Shown here: piece after piece, positions 23,788 through 32,477 of the stretch
Layout: every line of letters begins with the position of its first letter
How positions within the stretch are numbered: the stretch's first letter is position 1
Source: Oscillospiraceae bacterium
GTDB lineage: Bacteria; Bacillota; Clostridia; Oscillospirales; Oscillospiraceae
Assembly (NCBI GenBank): GCA_015067615.1
Contig: SVMD01000014.1
Coordinates: 1-64,000, forward strand
Direction of reading: 5' to 3'
Length of the DNA: 64,000 bases
Notes under the pieces: model-generated
Database searches by the model: none
Seen by the model: only the letters and a program-made list of their open reading frames with translations
What the model was told of the DNA's origin: nothing
Made by a program: the position numbers and the translations under genes

Positions 23788-24170
23788 ACGCCCTCCAGAA
23801 TCCTTTGCAGTAGGTCAAGAAGCGCCCGGAACACCGGAATGGACAGCCACAGAACCAGGGCTGAACTGAGCAGCTTCAGGGACTGGGCCAGAGATGCGTT
23901 CCCTCCGTCGACGCACAGCAGAGCCGCGATTTCCGTGATGATGCAGACAAAGGTCACTTTCATCAGGATCAGAAGCATGTCGCTTCGGAGATGGCACAGG
24001 CTCTGCAGCTCTTCCAGAAAGGCCACCACCGGTCTGAAAAAGGAGATTCCAGCCACCAAGATCATGACGCTGATACCCAGGCAAAGCAGAACGGAAAAGT
24101 TCTTCTCCAAGGTCTGGCATAATATTAGCCCAAGCAGCACCAGTGCCGACGCCTGTAAAAACATGTCCAT
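23784..24170 (-). CDS. spoIIIAD: Stage III sporulation protein AD
   Basis: A 128-residue membrane protein with four hydrophobic helices, one of the two small membrane subunits of the SpoIIIA channel. Its ATG overlaps the spoIIIAC stop by one base. Confidence 0.92.
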   Translation of the reverse strand: MDMFLQASALVLLGLILCQTLEKNFSVLLCLGISVMILVAGISFFRPVVAFLEELQSLCHLRSDMLLILMKVTFVCIITEIAALLCVDGGNASLAQSLKLLSSALVLWLSIPVFRALLDLLQRILEGV

Positions 24171-24364
24171 CAGAAGTGAAACAGCTCCTTTACCAGGTCG
24201 AACAGGTCGGCGATCTTCTGTGCCAGCATCATCAGCACCACTACAAGTCCCGCCAGAGTGGTCATGGTGGCCTGCTCGTCCCGGCCGGATCGGGACAGGA
24301 CCTGGTTTAAAATGGATACGATAATGCCGATGGCAGCTATTTTAAAAATCAGATCAATTTCCAT
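24170..24364 (-). CDS. spoIIIAC: Stage III sporulation protein AC
   Basis: A 64-residue two-helix membrane protein (MEIDLIFKIAAIGIIVSILNQ... and LAGLVVVLMMLAQKI). Start at 24364 matches the conserved N-terminus; extension upstream reads into spoIIIAB. Two bases separate it from spoIIIAB. Confidence 0.93.
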   Translation of the reverse strand: MEIDLIFKIAAIGIIVSILNQVLSRSGRDEQATMTTLAGLVVVLMMLAQKIADLFDLVKELFHF

Positions 24365-24366
24365 AC

Positions 24367-24879
24367 TCAGATCAGGATAATGGCAAGGGCTGCCCCGGCG
24401 CAAAGCCCCAGGGTCTGGTAATTTCGGAGCCGGACTTCCCGGTTTTCCGTCATGCTGTCCAGGGCGGTACGGCAGCTTGACCGGACCGATTCCAGGCCCT
24501 TCAGCTGTCCGGTTATGTCAAACCTGCCCAGAGATTCACCCAACAGGATCAGGTTGTCCCGGGTCAATGGCGGCTGCTCAGGACACTTTTTCAGAACGGA
24601 TTCCATGCAGTTGGCCACATCCGGAGAAACTGTGCAGTCCAACTCGTCTCCAAGTGAAGTAAAAATCTGTCCAAACGAACTTCTGCCCTCCTTCCCTGCT
24701 GCGCGGCAAAGCTCCGGCAGGGGCGTCATGCGAAACTGTAATTCACAGGCCATATAGTCCAGAATACGGATCAGATCCCGCAGGCTGGACTCCTGGAGCC
24801 GATGGCTGGCCGCCATGGAAAAACCAAAGCCGCCGCAGCCTGCCACGATCAATAGCGCACCGATCCATTTGTAGTCCAT
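24367..24879 (-). CDS. spoIIIAB: Stage III sporulation protein AB
   Basis: A 170-residue protein with an N-terminal helix (WIGALLIVAGCGGFGFSMA), a helical cytoplasmic domain (DLIRILDYMACELQFRMTPLPEL, GESLGRFDITGQ) and a C-terminal helix. This resembles GspF-like assembly proteins. It overlaps spoIIIAA by 31 bases; start at 24879 follows a GGAAAGGAG box. Confidence 0.92.
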   Translation of the reverse strand: MDYKWIGALLIVAGCGGFGFSMAASHRLQESSLRDLIRILDYMACELQFRMTPLPELCRAAGKEGRSSFGQIFTSLGDELDCTVSPDVANCMESVLKKCPEQPPLTRDNLILLGESLGRFDITGQLKGLESVRSSCRTALDSMTENREVRLRNYQTLGLCAGAALAIILI

Positions 24880-25706
24880 CTGCCGCTCCTTTCCAGATGC
24901 CATTGCTTGTCCGGGTGTAAAATCAGGATATGTTCAAATAAATTCTGTCTGACCAGCGGGGCGTATACCTCCCGGTGCAGATAGTCGTTCAGCGATGACG
25001 CGTGGGCCGTGGCAATTAAGGAAACGCCGCAGCAGCAGGCCGCTTTCAAGGCTTCACAATCCTCTTTGGCCGTGATCTCGTCCACCGCAATGATCTGGGG
25101 GCCCATGGTCCGAAGCAGCAGTTCGATACCCTGAGCCTTTGGGCAGCCGGTTAGGACAGACGTCCGCTCTCCCCTGCTGAAATCCGTGGGAAACAACTCA
25201 CCCCGCTCGTCCACCACGCTGATCTGGAAGCCCTGATGGCTTTTTTGCCGGATCAGGTCCCGCAGAAGGGTTGTTTTTCCCCAGCCCGGAGCTCCAATGA
25301 TCAATATGGAACCGCTAAGCTCGGCAGCGGCTTGTCCGATCCCGGGAAAATCCCGGGCAACCCGGATGCACAGGGATGAGATGTTCCGAATTCCGGCCAT
25401 TCTCCCCTCTTTTATGACCGCATCACCGCAAATACCGATCCGGTGGCCTCCCGGGGCAGTTATGAATCCCTGGGAAATTGTCCCTGCAGCCCAGGGAGAA
25501 TATTTACTTGCCGCGTTGACACAGAAATTCAGGTCCTCCGTGGTTACCTGTCCGCTGATCCATTTGCTTTCCTGCCTCATTACCACCTCCGGAGGCTGAT
25601 CCAGCCGAAGCCGGATATCCTGGGCCTCTTCCCTGCCCAGGCTGTCCACCTCTTTGCGCATCCATTGGGGCAGAATATTCAGCAGTTCCTTCCAGGCACA
25701 TATCAT
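24849..25706 (-). CDS. spoIIIAA: Stage III sporulation protein AA (ATPase)
   Basis: A 285-residue AAA-type ATPase related to type II/IV secretion motors. Walker A is GAPGWGKTTLLR (about residue 140), Walker B region IIAVDEITAKED, and a sensor segment ATAHASSL. It would energise the SpoIIIA-SpoIIQ channel. Three closely spaced starts are possible (GTG at 25715, ATG at 25712, ATG at 25706); the last has the best distance from AGGAG. A mother-cell sigma-E promoter is expected upstream; I could not identify one with confidence in 25716-25760. Confidence 0.93.
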   Translation of the reverse strand: MICAWKELLNILPQWMRKEVDSLGREEAQDIRLRLDQPPEVVMRQESKWISGQVTTEDLNFCVNAASKYSPWAAGTISQGFITAPGGHRIGICGDAVIKEGRMAGIRNISSLCIRVARDFPGIGQAAAELSGSILIIGAPGWGKTTLLRDLIRQKSHQGFQISVVDERGELFPTDFSRGERTSVLTGCPKAQGIELLLRTMGPQIIAVDEITAKEDCEALKAACCCGVSLIATAHASSLNDYLHREVYAPLVRQNLFEHILILHPDKQWHLERSGRWTTNGSVRY

Positions 25707-25761
25707 TTGCATCACTCCTGCATCAATCTATGTATCAGGCAAGTCCCATAGAACAGAAAAA

Positions 25762-25789
25762 TCCCGGCAGCCATTTCTGACTGCCGGGA
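25762..25789 (-). terminator. Terminator after the ECF S-component gene
   Basis: TCCCGGCAG pairs with CTGCCGGGA; on the minus strand TTTTTCTG follows. Confidence 0.82.
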
Positions 25790-25799
25790 GGCTTGCTTA

Positions 25800-26384
25800 T
25801 TAATGTTTGTTGACGGTTTTTGTGATCAGGTTACCCGCAGGGCTGAATACCACGTTGATGATCAGCTCCGGAACGAAATTCGCCAGAATCAGACCCGTGA
25901 GGATGTAGCCCAGAATGTCTCCGCCGCCTGCCCAGGCAGACAGAACGTCAATGAAGAACAGGTACATACATACCACAAAGGTGCCGGTATTCACCACAGG
26001 GCAGACGATGGCTGCCAGAACCATGGCAAGGTAGCTGTTGAAGCCCTTTACGGCCTGATAGACTGCTCCGGCAGCAAAGCCTGCCAGAATGCCCTTTGCA
26101 AGAACGACCAGAATGCAGAGAATGGGGTTTGCCTGAAAAACCATGGCGCCGCCGGGATCCGCACCGGTGATACAGTTGATGATGACGATGACACCAAAGG
26201 TGCCGCCCAGGATCGCACCCGCCTGAGGGCCGAAAATAGCTGCGCCCAGGACAATAGGGATCAGTACCAGGGAGATGGAGAAGCCGCCCACCGGGGGGAT
26301 CATACCGCCGATGAACTGCATGACCACGATCATGGCCATCAGCAGGGCAATACCTGCCATACGTGCAATTTTACCGTTTTTCAA
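25800..26384 (-). CDS. ECF transporter S component (substrate-binding membrane subunit)
   Basis: A 194-residue protein with five to six transmembrane helices and the ECF S-component pattern: an N-terminal basic KNGKIARMAGIALL segment that docks to EcfT (Ala/Gly-rich helix), then GGFSISLVLIPIVLGAAIFGP and a Gly-rich second half. S components bind a vitamin or similar micronutrient and share an EcfA-EcfT module coded elsewhere. The ligand is not clear. I place the start at a TTG at 26384 because AGGAGG lies 9 bases ahead; a GTG at 26417 has no ribosome binding site. Confidence 0.83.
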   Translation of the reverse strand: MKNGKIARMAGIALLMAMIVVMQFIGGMIPPVGGFSISLVLIPIVLGAAIFGPQAGAILGGTFGVIVIINCITGADPGGAMVFQANPILCILVVLAKGILAGFAAGAVYQAVKGFNSYLAMVLAAIVCPVVNTGTFVVCMYLFFIDVLSAWAGGGDILGYILTGLILANFVPELIINVVFSPAGNLITKTVNKH

Positions 26385-26475
26385 TTTTGTTTCCTCCTTG
26401 CTGTCCCTCCGGAACACCGGATGGGATGCAAATTAATTTATCTTAAGCGGATTTCCGCGAAAGACTGTTGTATAC

Positions 26476-26495
26476 GGCGGGGGCAAGCCCCCGCC
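26476..26495. repeat. GC-rich perfect palindrome in an intergenic gap
   Basis: GGCGGGGGC and GCCCCCGCC are separated by two bases (AA). No T-run follows on either strand, so it is not a standard terminator. It resembles short repetitive extragenic palindromes common in Oscillospiraceae genomes. Confidence 0.6.
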
Positions 26496-26516
26496 CTACA
26501 TGGTACATTTTACCCT

Positions 26517-29150
26517 TTAAAAGGGCAGATCCTCGGGAACCGGGCCGTCATCCAGATCGTCCATGGACATCTGGACATTGCCGGAGCCCTTCATGGAATC
26601 CCACTGTTCCTTGGTGATCAGGATATTCCGGGGCTTGGAGCCCTGGAAGGGACCAACAATGCCCTTTTCCTCCATCTCATCCACGATCCGGGCAGCCCGG
26701 GCATAGCCCAGCTTCAGCCGCCGCTGGAGCATGGAAACGGAAGCCTGTCCGGTTTCCAGCACCACATCCACGGCCTGGGGCAGTAGCTCATCCCCTTCCA
26801 GCTCGTCGGCGGTGGGTTCGGGATCGGAAACGCTGGCAGCGGGCTTCTTGCCCGTCTGCTGCGCCTTCTTCTCGATGTCCTCCAGAACGGACTGGTCGTA
26901 ATCGGCGATGTAGTTTTCCTTCACATAGGTGGTTACTGCCAGAACCTCCGCATCCGTAACGAAGCAGCCCTGGACACGAAGAGGTTTGCCGGCACCGATG
27001 GGCGCGAAGAGCATATCGCCCTTACCCACCAGCTTTTCGGCACCCTGGGTATCCAGGATGATCCGTGACTCCATGGCGGAGGCCACGGAGAAGGCGATCC
27101 GGGAGGGAATGTTGGCCTTCATCAGGCCGGTGATCACGTCCGCGGAGGGACGCTGGGTGGCGATTACCAGATGGACACCGGAAGCACGGCCCATCTGGGC
27201 GATGCGGCAGATGGAATCTTCCACTTCCTTGGCAGCCACCATCATCAGGTCCGCCAGCTCGTCGATGATGACGATCAGCTGGGGCACCTTATCGCCGCCT
27301 TCAGCGGCAACGATGGAGTTGTAGCTCTCCAGATCCCGGACACCGGCATCGGACATGGTCTTGTACCGGCGCATCATCTCGGTGACGGCCCACTGCAGGG
27401 CGCCCGCGGCCTTTTTGGGATCGGTGACTACGGGGATCATCAGGTGGGGAATGCCGTTGTAGTTGGCCAGCTCCACCATCTTGGGGTCCACCATGATAAG
27501 CTTCACATCCTCGGGCGTTGCCTTGTAGAGCAGGCTGATGATGATGGAGTTCATGCACACGGACTTACCGGAGCCGGTGGTACCGGCGATGAGCATATGG
27601 GGCATCTTGGCGATGTTGCCGATGATGCAGCTGCCGCCGATATCCTTGCCCACGGCGAAGGTGGAAAGACCCTTGGAGGTGTTGAATTCATTGGAGTCGA
27701 TGACCTCCCGGAGGGAGACCATGGTAACAGCCCGGTTGGGGACCTCGATGCCCACCACACTGATCTTGCCGGGAATGGCGGCGATACGGACGCCGGAAGC
27801 GCCCAGGCTCAGGGCAATATCGTCGGCGCAGTTGGTCAGCTTGCTGAGCTTCACACCCTTTTCCAGCTCCACTTCATACCGGGTAACGCTGGGACCCCGG
27901 GTGACGTTTACGATGTGGGCGGCGATGTTGAAGCTCTCCAGGGTCTCGTTCAGGCGACGGGAGTTTTCCTTCATCTCCTCGGTACCGCTGACACCGTTCC
28001 GGGGGGGCATCTTCAGCAGGTTGATGGGCGGGAAGCAGTAAGGTGCCTTGACAGCGGTTTTGGCCTGCTCCAGTTCAGCAGCCACAGCGCTGTGATCGGC
28101 CTCGGGTTTCTTTTTGGCCTTTTTGGGAGCTTCGGACACAGGCTCGGCAGGTACCTCCTGGGCAACAGGCTCAGGAATGAAAACCTCTTCCTCGGCATCC
28201 TCAGGCTCCTGTCTGGTTTTGCCCAGAGGGGTGTCAGTATCCTCCTCCATCTGGCGCATCACATTGTCCCGCTTGTTGGAAGACTGGGCAGGAATCCGGG
28301 GTGCCTCAGCAGCTGCTGTGTTGTCGATGTCAAAGAATTTGCGTTCCTGAAGCCCATTGATAAGGCCTTTGACCAGACGACTGCCGGGCAGAGGGGCGTC
28401 TTCTGACTCCTCGTCATAATATTCGTAGGCTTCTTCCTCTGCCTGTTCTCTCAGACGACGGCGAATGGCATTCTTACTGTTAACAATACCATTCACCAGT
28501 TCCGCAGCGTGGTCTCTGGGGACATATTCCTCTTCCTTGCGCTCCGGATCTCTCGGCCGGTTCTGAATGGCATGGTAGAGTCCCGGAAGGGTGATCTCCA
28601 TGGTCAGCAACAAAAGAACGGCGCCAAGAATCACCAGGACCACAAAGGAGAGAATGTCTCCAAAGGCCTTGCGGAACAGGATACCCAGTCCGCCGCAGAT
28701 GACGCCGGCAGTGGTTCCGTCGTTGCCGCCTTTATACAGCTCGCTGATGGCCGTGAAGAAACTGCCATAGACCGTTTCCGGCACGAGAAGCTGCAGCGAA
28801 GCGCCGCAGATCAGGGTAAAAGCGATGATGGACAGGGAGCGCATCATGGCTTTGCCGTTGCGCATCAGATTCAGTACCCAGAACAGATAGGGCAGCACAA
28901 ACAGCAGAATATAGAATCCCACCTCACCAAACAGGCCCATGACCACACTCTTATACAGAAGGGGCAGTGCGCCGGAGGGCTGGAATATGACCACCACATG
29001 GACAAGAAACAGACACAGACAAATAATGCCAAGAAACAGTCTGGCAGGAATCCGGTCCGGATTAAATGAGGTGTTCTGAACAAGGGATTTTTTTGTTTTT
29101 CCGTTGTCCGGTTTTTTTCCACCGGTCTTATTGGTTGTTTTCGCAGGCAT
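26517..29150 (-). CDS. ftsK: DNA translocase FtsK/SpoIIIE
   Basis: An 877-residue translocase. Four transmembrane helices lie in about residues 30-195, then an acidic, low-complexity linker (about 200-370), then the motor: ANLYNG-like beta region, Walker A AGTTGSGKSVCM (about residue 530), Walker B IVIIDELADLMM, and QRPSADVITG. The C-terminal gamma winged helix (from about residue 795, LETGQASVSMLQRRLKLGYARAARIVD) would bind orienting sequences. It pumps chromosomal DNA through the division or sporulation septum. It starts after GGAGG and follows the UppP-like gene by 11 bases. Confidence 0.95.
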   Translation of the reverse strand: MPAKTTNKTGGKKPDNGKTKKSLVQNTSFNPDRIPARLFLGIICLCLFLVHVVVIFQPSGALPLLYKSVVMGLFGEVGFYILLFVLPYLFWVLNLMRNGKAMMRSLSIIAFTLICGASLQLLVPETVYGSFFTAISELYKGGNDGTTAGVICGGLGILFRKAFGDILSFVVLVILGAVLLLLTMEITLPGLYHAIQNRPRDPERKEEEYVPRDHAAELVNGIVNSKNAIRRRLREQAEEEAYEYYDEESEDAPLPGSRLVKGLINGLQERKFFDIDNTAAAEAPRIPAQSSNKRDNVMRQMEEDTDTPLGKTRQEPEDAEEEVFIPEPVAQEVPAEPVSEAPKKAKKKPEADHSAVAAELEQAKTAVKAPYCFPPINLLKMPPRNGVSGTEEMKENSRRLNETLESFNIAAHIVNVTRGPSVTRYEVELEKGVKLSKLTNCADDIALSLGASGVRIAAIPGKISVVGIEVPNRAVTMVSLREVIDSNEFNTSKGLSTFAVGKDIGGSCIIGNIAKMPHMLIAGTTGSGKSVCMNSIIISLLYKATPEDVKLIMVDPKMVELANYNGIPHLMIPVVTDPKKAAGALQWAVTEMMRRYKTMSDAGVRDLESYNSIVAAEGGDKVPQLIVIIDELADLMMVAAKEVEDSICRIAQMGRASGVHLVIATQRPSADVITGLMKANIPSRIAFSVASAMESRIILDTQGAEKLVGKGDMLFAPIGAGKPLRVQGCFVTDAEVLAVTTYVKENYIADYDQSVLEDIEKKAQQTGKKPAASVSDPEPTADELEGDELLPQAVDVVLETGQASVSMLQRRLKLGYARAARIVDEMEEKGIVGPFQGSKPRNILITKEQWDSMKGSGNVQMSMDDLDDGPVPEDLPF

Positions 29151-29161
29151 ATGTTACCTCC

Positions 29162-30001
29162 TTATGCGGCGGCAAGATAGAGAATGAAGGTCAGCATGGC
29201 CGCGCCCCAGCAGTAAAAGGCGAACATACCGTAGCCCACACTCTGCGCGAGCTTCTTCAGGACCCGGATACCCAGGGCAAGGCCCAGAAATGCAGTCATA
29301 CCTGCCAGCACGCAGGAAATCAGGAATCCAAAGGACAGACTTCCGGCGCCTCCTTTGAGCAGATCCATGAAATCAAACAGGGCAAAGCCGATGTTCAGCG
29401 GAATGTTCATCAGCAGAGCCAGGTCCAGGGCTTTCTTCAGGTCCATACCCCGTACGCTGCCCACTGACACAGCTGCGCCGATGCCGGAAATGCCGGGCAA
29501 AATACCTAAGGCCCCGCCCAGGCCAAAATAAAGGCTGTCAATGCGGCTCAGAGAGCCGGAAACCTTGTTACTGCCGGGCAGATACTGGGGGATATAGAGA
29601 ATGATGCCGTTAAGAAACAGCAGACCTGCCACATACATAATATTCCCGGACAGGAATGTTACCTTGCTGTACAGCAGAAAAGCAAGCACGATGGGAACCA
29701 GAGTCGTTTTAAGCAGGCTGAAATCCATCAGCGCGTCGGTGTCCAGGGGACGCTTACGGCGGGACTTGGGAATCCGCACCAGACGCTGGGCCCGCATCAT
29801 GCGGACAATATGACCCTTGCAGTAAAAATACAGGGCCGCGATAATTCCCATATGTATCATAAGCCGAAGTGCCGCGGGGTCGGAATTGCTGCCCAGCATC
29901 TTCAGCAGAACCAGTCGGTGAGCCTGGCCGGAGACAGGGAGAATCTCCGCAAAGCCGGAGATGAAGCCCATAATTAGGCTTTGAAACCAATTCAGTTCCA
30001 A
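29162..30001 (-). CDS. UppP/BacA-family membrane protein, probably divergent
   Basis: A 279-residue protein with about eight transmembrane helices and the fold of undecaprenyl-diphosphate phosphatase. The first signature reads SGFAEILPVSGQAH where active enzymes have EGxTEFLPVSSTGH: the second Glu and the His remain, the first Glu and one Ser are lost. The second signature reads PGISGIGAA where PGxSRSGxT is expected, so the conserved arginine is missing. Function as a lipid-carrier phosphatase is therefore doubtful. The start is a TTG at 30001, 7 bases after GGAGG; translation from the upstream frame would add 39 non-conserved residues. Confidence 0.78.
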   Translation of the reverse strand: MELNWFQSLIMGFISGFAEILPVSGQAHRLVLLKMLGSNSDPAALRLMIHMGIIAALYFYCKGHIVRMMRAQRLVRIPKSRRKRPLDTDALMDFSLLKTTLVPIVLAFLLYSKVTFLSGNIMYVAGLLFLNGIILYIPQYLPGSNKVSGSLSRIDSLYFGLGGALGILPGISGIGAAVSVGSVRGMDLKKALDLALLMNIPLNIGFALFDFMDLLKGGAGSLSFGFLISCVLAGMTAFLGLALGIRVLKKLAQSVGYGMFAFYCWGAAMLTFILYLAAA

Positions 30002-30072
30002 ACTGATCCCTCCATTACAAAGTTTTACACCATATGATACCATATTTCCGCGGAAATTTCCAGTCCTAAAAT

Positions 30073-30113
30073 GAAAGAAAGAGTGAAACCTCTCAGGTTT
30101 CACTCTTTCTTTC
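30073..30113 (-). terminator. Terminator overlapping the end of the tepA-like gene
   Basis: A perfect 19-base stem (30073-30091 with 30095-30113) and 3-base loop. The stem begins within the last codons of the protease gene, an economical overlap of coding and termination signals. Confidence 0.8.
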
Positions 30114-30782
30114 CGCAATCATCCCGTGCAGGCAGTTCAGCGCATCACTCAAACCGCCCAATTCATCGATGAGGCCGGAGGATACGGCTTCCTTGCCATA
30201 GAGAATGGTGCCCACATCCGTGGCCATCTCTCCGGTTGCCATCATATAGTGTTCAAATTTTTCCCGGCTGATCCGGGAGTTTTCCGTGACAAAATCGGCG
30301 ATCTGCTCCTGGATCCGCTGGAAATACCGGAAGGTCTGGGGAGCACCCACCACCAGACCGGTCATCCGCACCGGATGGACCGTCATGCTGGCTGTGGGGG
30401 TGATGAAGGAACGTTTGGTACATACCGCCAGCGGGATACCGATAGAGTGTCCGCCGCCCAGGACCAGGGATACCGTGGGTTTCTTCATCCCGGCGATCAT
30501 CTCGGAGATGGCAAGTCCCGCTTCGATATCGCCGCCTACGGTGTTCAGAAGCAGCAGAAGACCGTCAATATCCTCGCTCTCCTCGATGCCTGCAAGCAAC
30601 GGCAGCACATGCTCGTACTTTGTTGTTTTTGCTGTTTCCGGGGCCACCTGATGGCCCTCCACCTGACCGATGATGGTCAGGGTATAGATATTACCTTTAC
30701 TGGAACGGGTAATATCGGAGCCCAGCTCCTTGACCTGTTCCCGTTCTTCTTTTTTAATGTCCGCGTCTTTCATATTCTCCAT
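30093..30782 (-). CDS. tepA: ClpP-like protease, TepA family
   Basis: A 229-residue ClpP-fold protein. After an acidic N-terminal segment come GLLLLLNTVGGDIEAGLAISEMI, the nucleophile serine in GGGHSIGIPLA, and the histidine in MTVHPVRMTG. It belongs to the TepA (translocation-enhancing protein) group. In B. subtilis, TepA acts on the cytoplasmic side during protein export. Start at 30782 has GGAGG at 8 bases. It is divergent to ybaK. Confidence 0.85.
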   Translation of the reverse strand: MENMKDADIKKEEREQVKELGSDITRSSKGNIYTLTIIGQVEGHQVAPETAKTTKYEHVLPLLAGIEESEDIDGLLLLLNTVGGDIEAGLAISEMIAGMKKPTVSLVLGGGHSIGIPLAVCTKRSFITPTASMTVHPVRMTGLVVGAPQTFRYFQRIQEQIADFVTENSRISREKFEHYMMATGEMATDVGTILYGKEAVSSGLIDELGGLSDALNCLHGMIAERKSET

Positions 30783-30812
30783 GGCTTGACCTCCTGGATT
30801 TTTTCCTATCAT

Positions 30813-30837
30813 GCGCATAATTTCGCAGATTATGCGC
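30813..30837. promoter_or_regulatory. Inverted repeat in the tepA-ybaK divergent gap
   Basis: GCGCATAAT and ATTATGCGC form a perfect 9-base inverted repeat with a 7-base spacer, an operator-like dyad located between two divergent genes. A TATAAT for ybaK lies at 30859-30864 without a convincing -35. Confidence 0.5.
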
Positions 30838-30880
30838 CAAAACACTTGACAGAGGCTATATAATAAAAAAGGTGATGAAA

Positions 30881-31354
30881 ATGTCCGCGAGAACCAATGC
30901 TGTCCGGTTGGCGGAAGCTGCCGGAATATCCGTTTCGGAGCATTTCTACGAATATGACGAGCGCGACCTCAACGGTAACCATGCCGCCGAGGCGCTGGGC
31001 TTTCCCCCGGAGCAGGTTTTCAAGACCCTGGTTGCCCGGGGTGTAAAGACAGGAATCAACGTATTCTGCATTCCTGTGTGCTGTGAGCTGGACCTGAAAA
31101 AGGCCGCAAAAGCCGCCGGTGACAAGAATATGGAGATGGTTGCGGTAAAAGAGCTGCTTGGTCTCACCGGCTATATCCGGGGCGGCTGCTCCCCGGTGGG
31201 TATGAAGAAGAAATACCCCACCTTTATGGATGAAACCGCTATTTTATGGGACACCATCGCCGTCTCCGCCGGAGAGCGGGGCCATCAGATGCTGCTTCCG
31301 CCGGAAGCACTGGCACAGCTGGTGGACGCAAAGCTTTGTGATATCATTCTGTAA
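30881..31354 (+). CDS. ybaK: YbaK/EbsC-family aminoacyl-tRNA deacylase
   Basis: A 157-residue protein of the YbaK/ProX editing family: a VFKTLVARG strand with the conserved lysine, the KLLGLTGYIRGGCSPVGMKKK-like segment (here with KELLGLTGYIRGG), and a C-terminal LPPEALAQLVDA. YbaK hydrolyses mischarged Cys-tRNA(Pro). Start at 30881 lies 6 bases after AAAGGTG. Two tRNA-Pro genes are in the same window, but about 19 kb away, so a link is not implied. Confidence 0.9.
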   Translation: MSARTNAVRLAEAAGISVSEHFYEYDERDLNGNHAAEALGFPPEQVFKTLVARGVKTGINVFCIPVCCELDLKKAAKAAGDKNMEMVAVKELLGLTGYIRGGCSPVGMKKKYPTFMDETAILWDTIAVSAGERGHQMLLPPEALAQLVDAKLCDIIL

Positions 31355-31372
31355 CAGAAAGGAAATATACAA

Positions 31373-31621
31373 ATGGAATACAGCTACAAGACCCGGGGCA
31401 CCTGCTCCCAGTACATCAATTTTGAACTCAACGACGGCATTGTCAGCAAGGTCCAGTTCCTGGGCGGCTGCAACGGCAACCTGAAGGGCATCGGCGCCCT
31501 GGTTGAAGGTATGAAGGCCGAGGATGTCATCGCCCGCGTGGAGGGTATCCGCTGCGGCATGAAGGCCACTTCCTGCCCCGATCAGCTGGCTCAGGCTCTG
31601 AAGGAAGCTCTGGGTGCCTGA
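31373..31621 (+). CDS. TSCPD-domain protein (TIGR03905 family)
   Basis: An 82-residue protein that matches the TSCPD domain: GTCSQYINFELN, GGCNGNLKGIGALVEG, and the signature Thr/Ser-Cys-Pro-Asp present here as TSCPDQLA. In larger proteins the domain forms the C-terminal part of class II ribonucleotide reductases. The stand-alone version is of unknown role. It has an AAAGGA box and follows ybaK by 18 bases, so both are likely co-transcribed. Confidence 0.9.
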   Translation: MEYSYKTRGTCSQYINFELNDGIVSKVQFLGGCNGNLKGIGALVEGMKAEDVIARVEGIRCGMKATSCPDQLAQALKEALGA

Positions 31622-31630
31622 TTTTTAAGA

Positions 31631-31664
31631 AAAAGACCACAACCTGCAAAGGTTGTGGTCTTTT
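31631..31664. terminator. Bidirectional terminator
   Basis: A perfect 15-base stem with GCAA tetraloop, flanked by A-run and T-run, ends both the TSCPD gene and the convergent VTT-domain gene. Confidence 0.9.
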
Positions 31665-31665
31665 G

Positions 31666-32373
31666 TTATGCGGTTACGGCTTCCGCGGCTTTCTGTTCCT
31701 GTTTGGTAAGCTGCCGGTAGTAGATGACACCTGCCAGACTGAAGAATAACGTGACAGTCAGCACCACGGCAGACAGCAGATACTTTTCCGTTCCTGCGGC
31801 GGCACCGGTGATGGTGGAGCTGAGCAGCGAAGGAAGCCGGGAAATGGCGACGATGGTGAGCCACTGTTTTGTGGAAATGGGGGTCAGTCCCGCAAAATAA
31901 CTGAGAAAATCTTTGGGCGTTCCCGGAATGGTCATGAGAATAAACGCCAGGACTTTGGCTTTTTTCGGATTTTTCAGGAACCGGAATTCAGCAATCCTGT
32001 CCTTACTGAAAAACACCTCCACCAGCCGGACGCCAAAGCGCTTTACCAGGGCGTATACCATCCAGCTGCCGATGAGAAAACCTGCCATGGTCAGCAAGCT
32101 TCCTTCCACCATGCCAAAGGCATAGCCTGCGGCCAGTTCCACCGGTTCCCCGGGAATAAAGGCCACCAGCACCTGAAGGACCACCATACCAACAAACAAT
32201 AGCCGTCCCCAGATGCCGTAGGAATCCACCCAGTCCCGGAACATCTGGGGTTCCCGGGCCAGCCGGATCATGGGAACGCCGATATACCAGCCAACCAGAA
32301 AGCAGAAAAGAAGAAAAATTCCCACAGCGGCCAGATATAGGATTCTTTGTCTCTTTACCGTCACGAAACACAC
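31666..32373 (-). CDS. TVP38/TMEM64 (VTT domain) membrane protein
   Basis: A 235-residue protein with about five to six helices. The VTT/SNARE-associated signature is present: FIPGEPVELAAGYAFGMVEGSLLTMAG and, near the end, a TPKDFLSYFAGLTPIST loop. DedA/TVP38 proteins are lipid scramblases or half-transporters that affect membrane phospholipid distribution. The likely start is a GTG at 32373 after AGCAGG; a second GTG nine bases later is also possible. Confidence 0.87.
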   Translation of the reverse strand: MCFVTVKRQRILYLAAVGIFLLFCFLVGWYIGVPMIRLAREPQMFRDWVDSYGIWGRLLFVGMVVLQVLVAFIPGEPVELAAGYAFGMVEGSLLTMAGFLIGSWMVYALVKRFGVRLVEVFFSKDRIAEFRFLKNPKKAKVLAFILMTIPGTPKDFLSYFAGLTPISTKQWLTIVAISRLPSLLSSTITGAAAGTEKYLLSAVVLTVTLFFSLAGVIYYRQLTKQEQKAAEAVTA

Positions 32374-32452
32374 CTGCTTCTTTTATTTCTGAGGGTATTC
32401 TACCACATAAATCCGGAAAAAGCGATTAATGTTTTATTAATTCTCATAGAAA

Positions 32453-32475
32453 AATCCCCGGCAGCGCCGGGGATT
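32453..32475 (-). terminator. Terminator after the class I amidotransferase gene
   Basis: AATCCCCGGC pairs with GCCGGGGATT around a 3-base loop; on the minus strand TTTTC follows. Confidence 0.85.
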
Positions 32476-32477
32476 GA

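Noticed and set aside
30846-30864. TTGACA with TATAAT as ybaK promoter
   Set aside because: The two elements are only 7 bases apart, far from the 17 needed, so TTGACA is not the -35 of this TATAAT.
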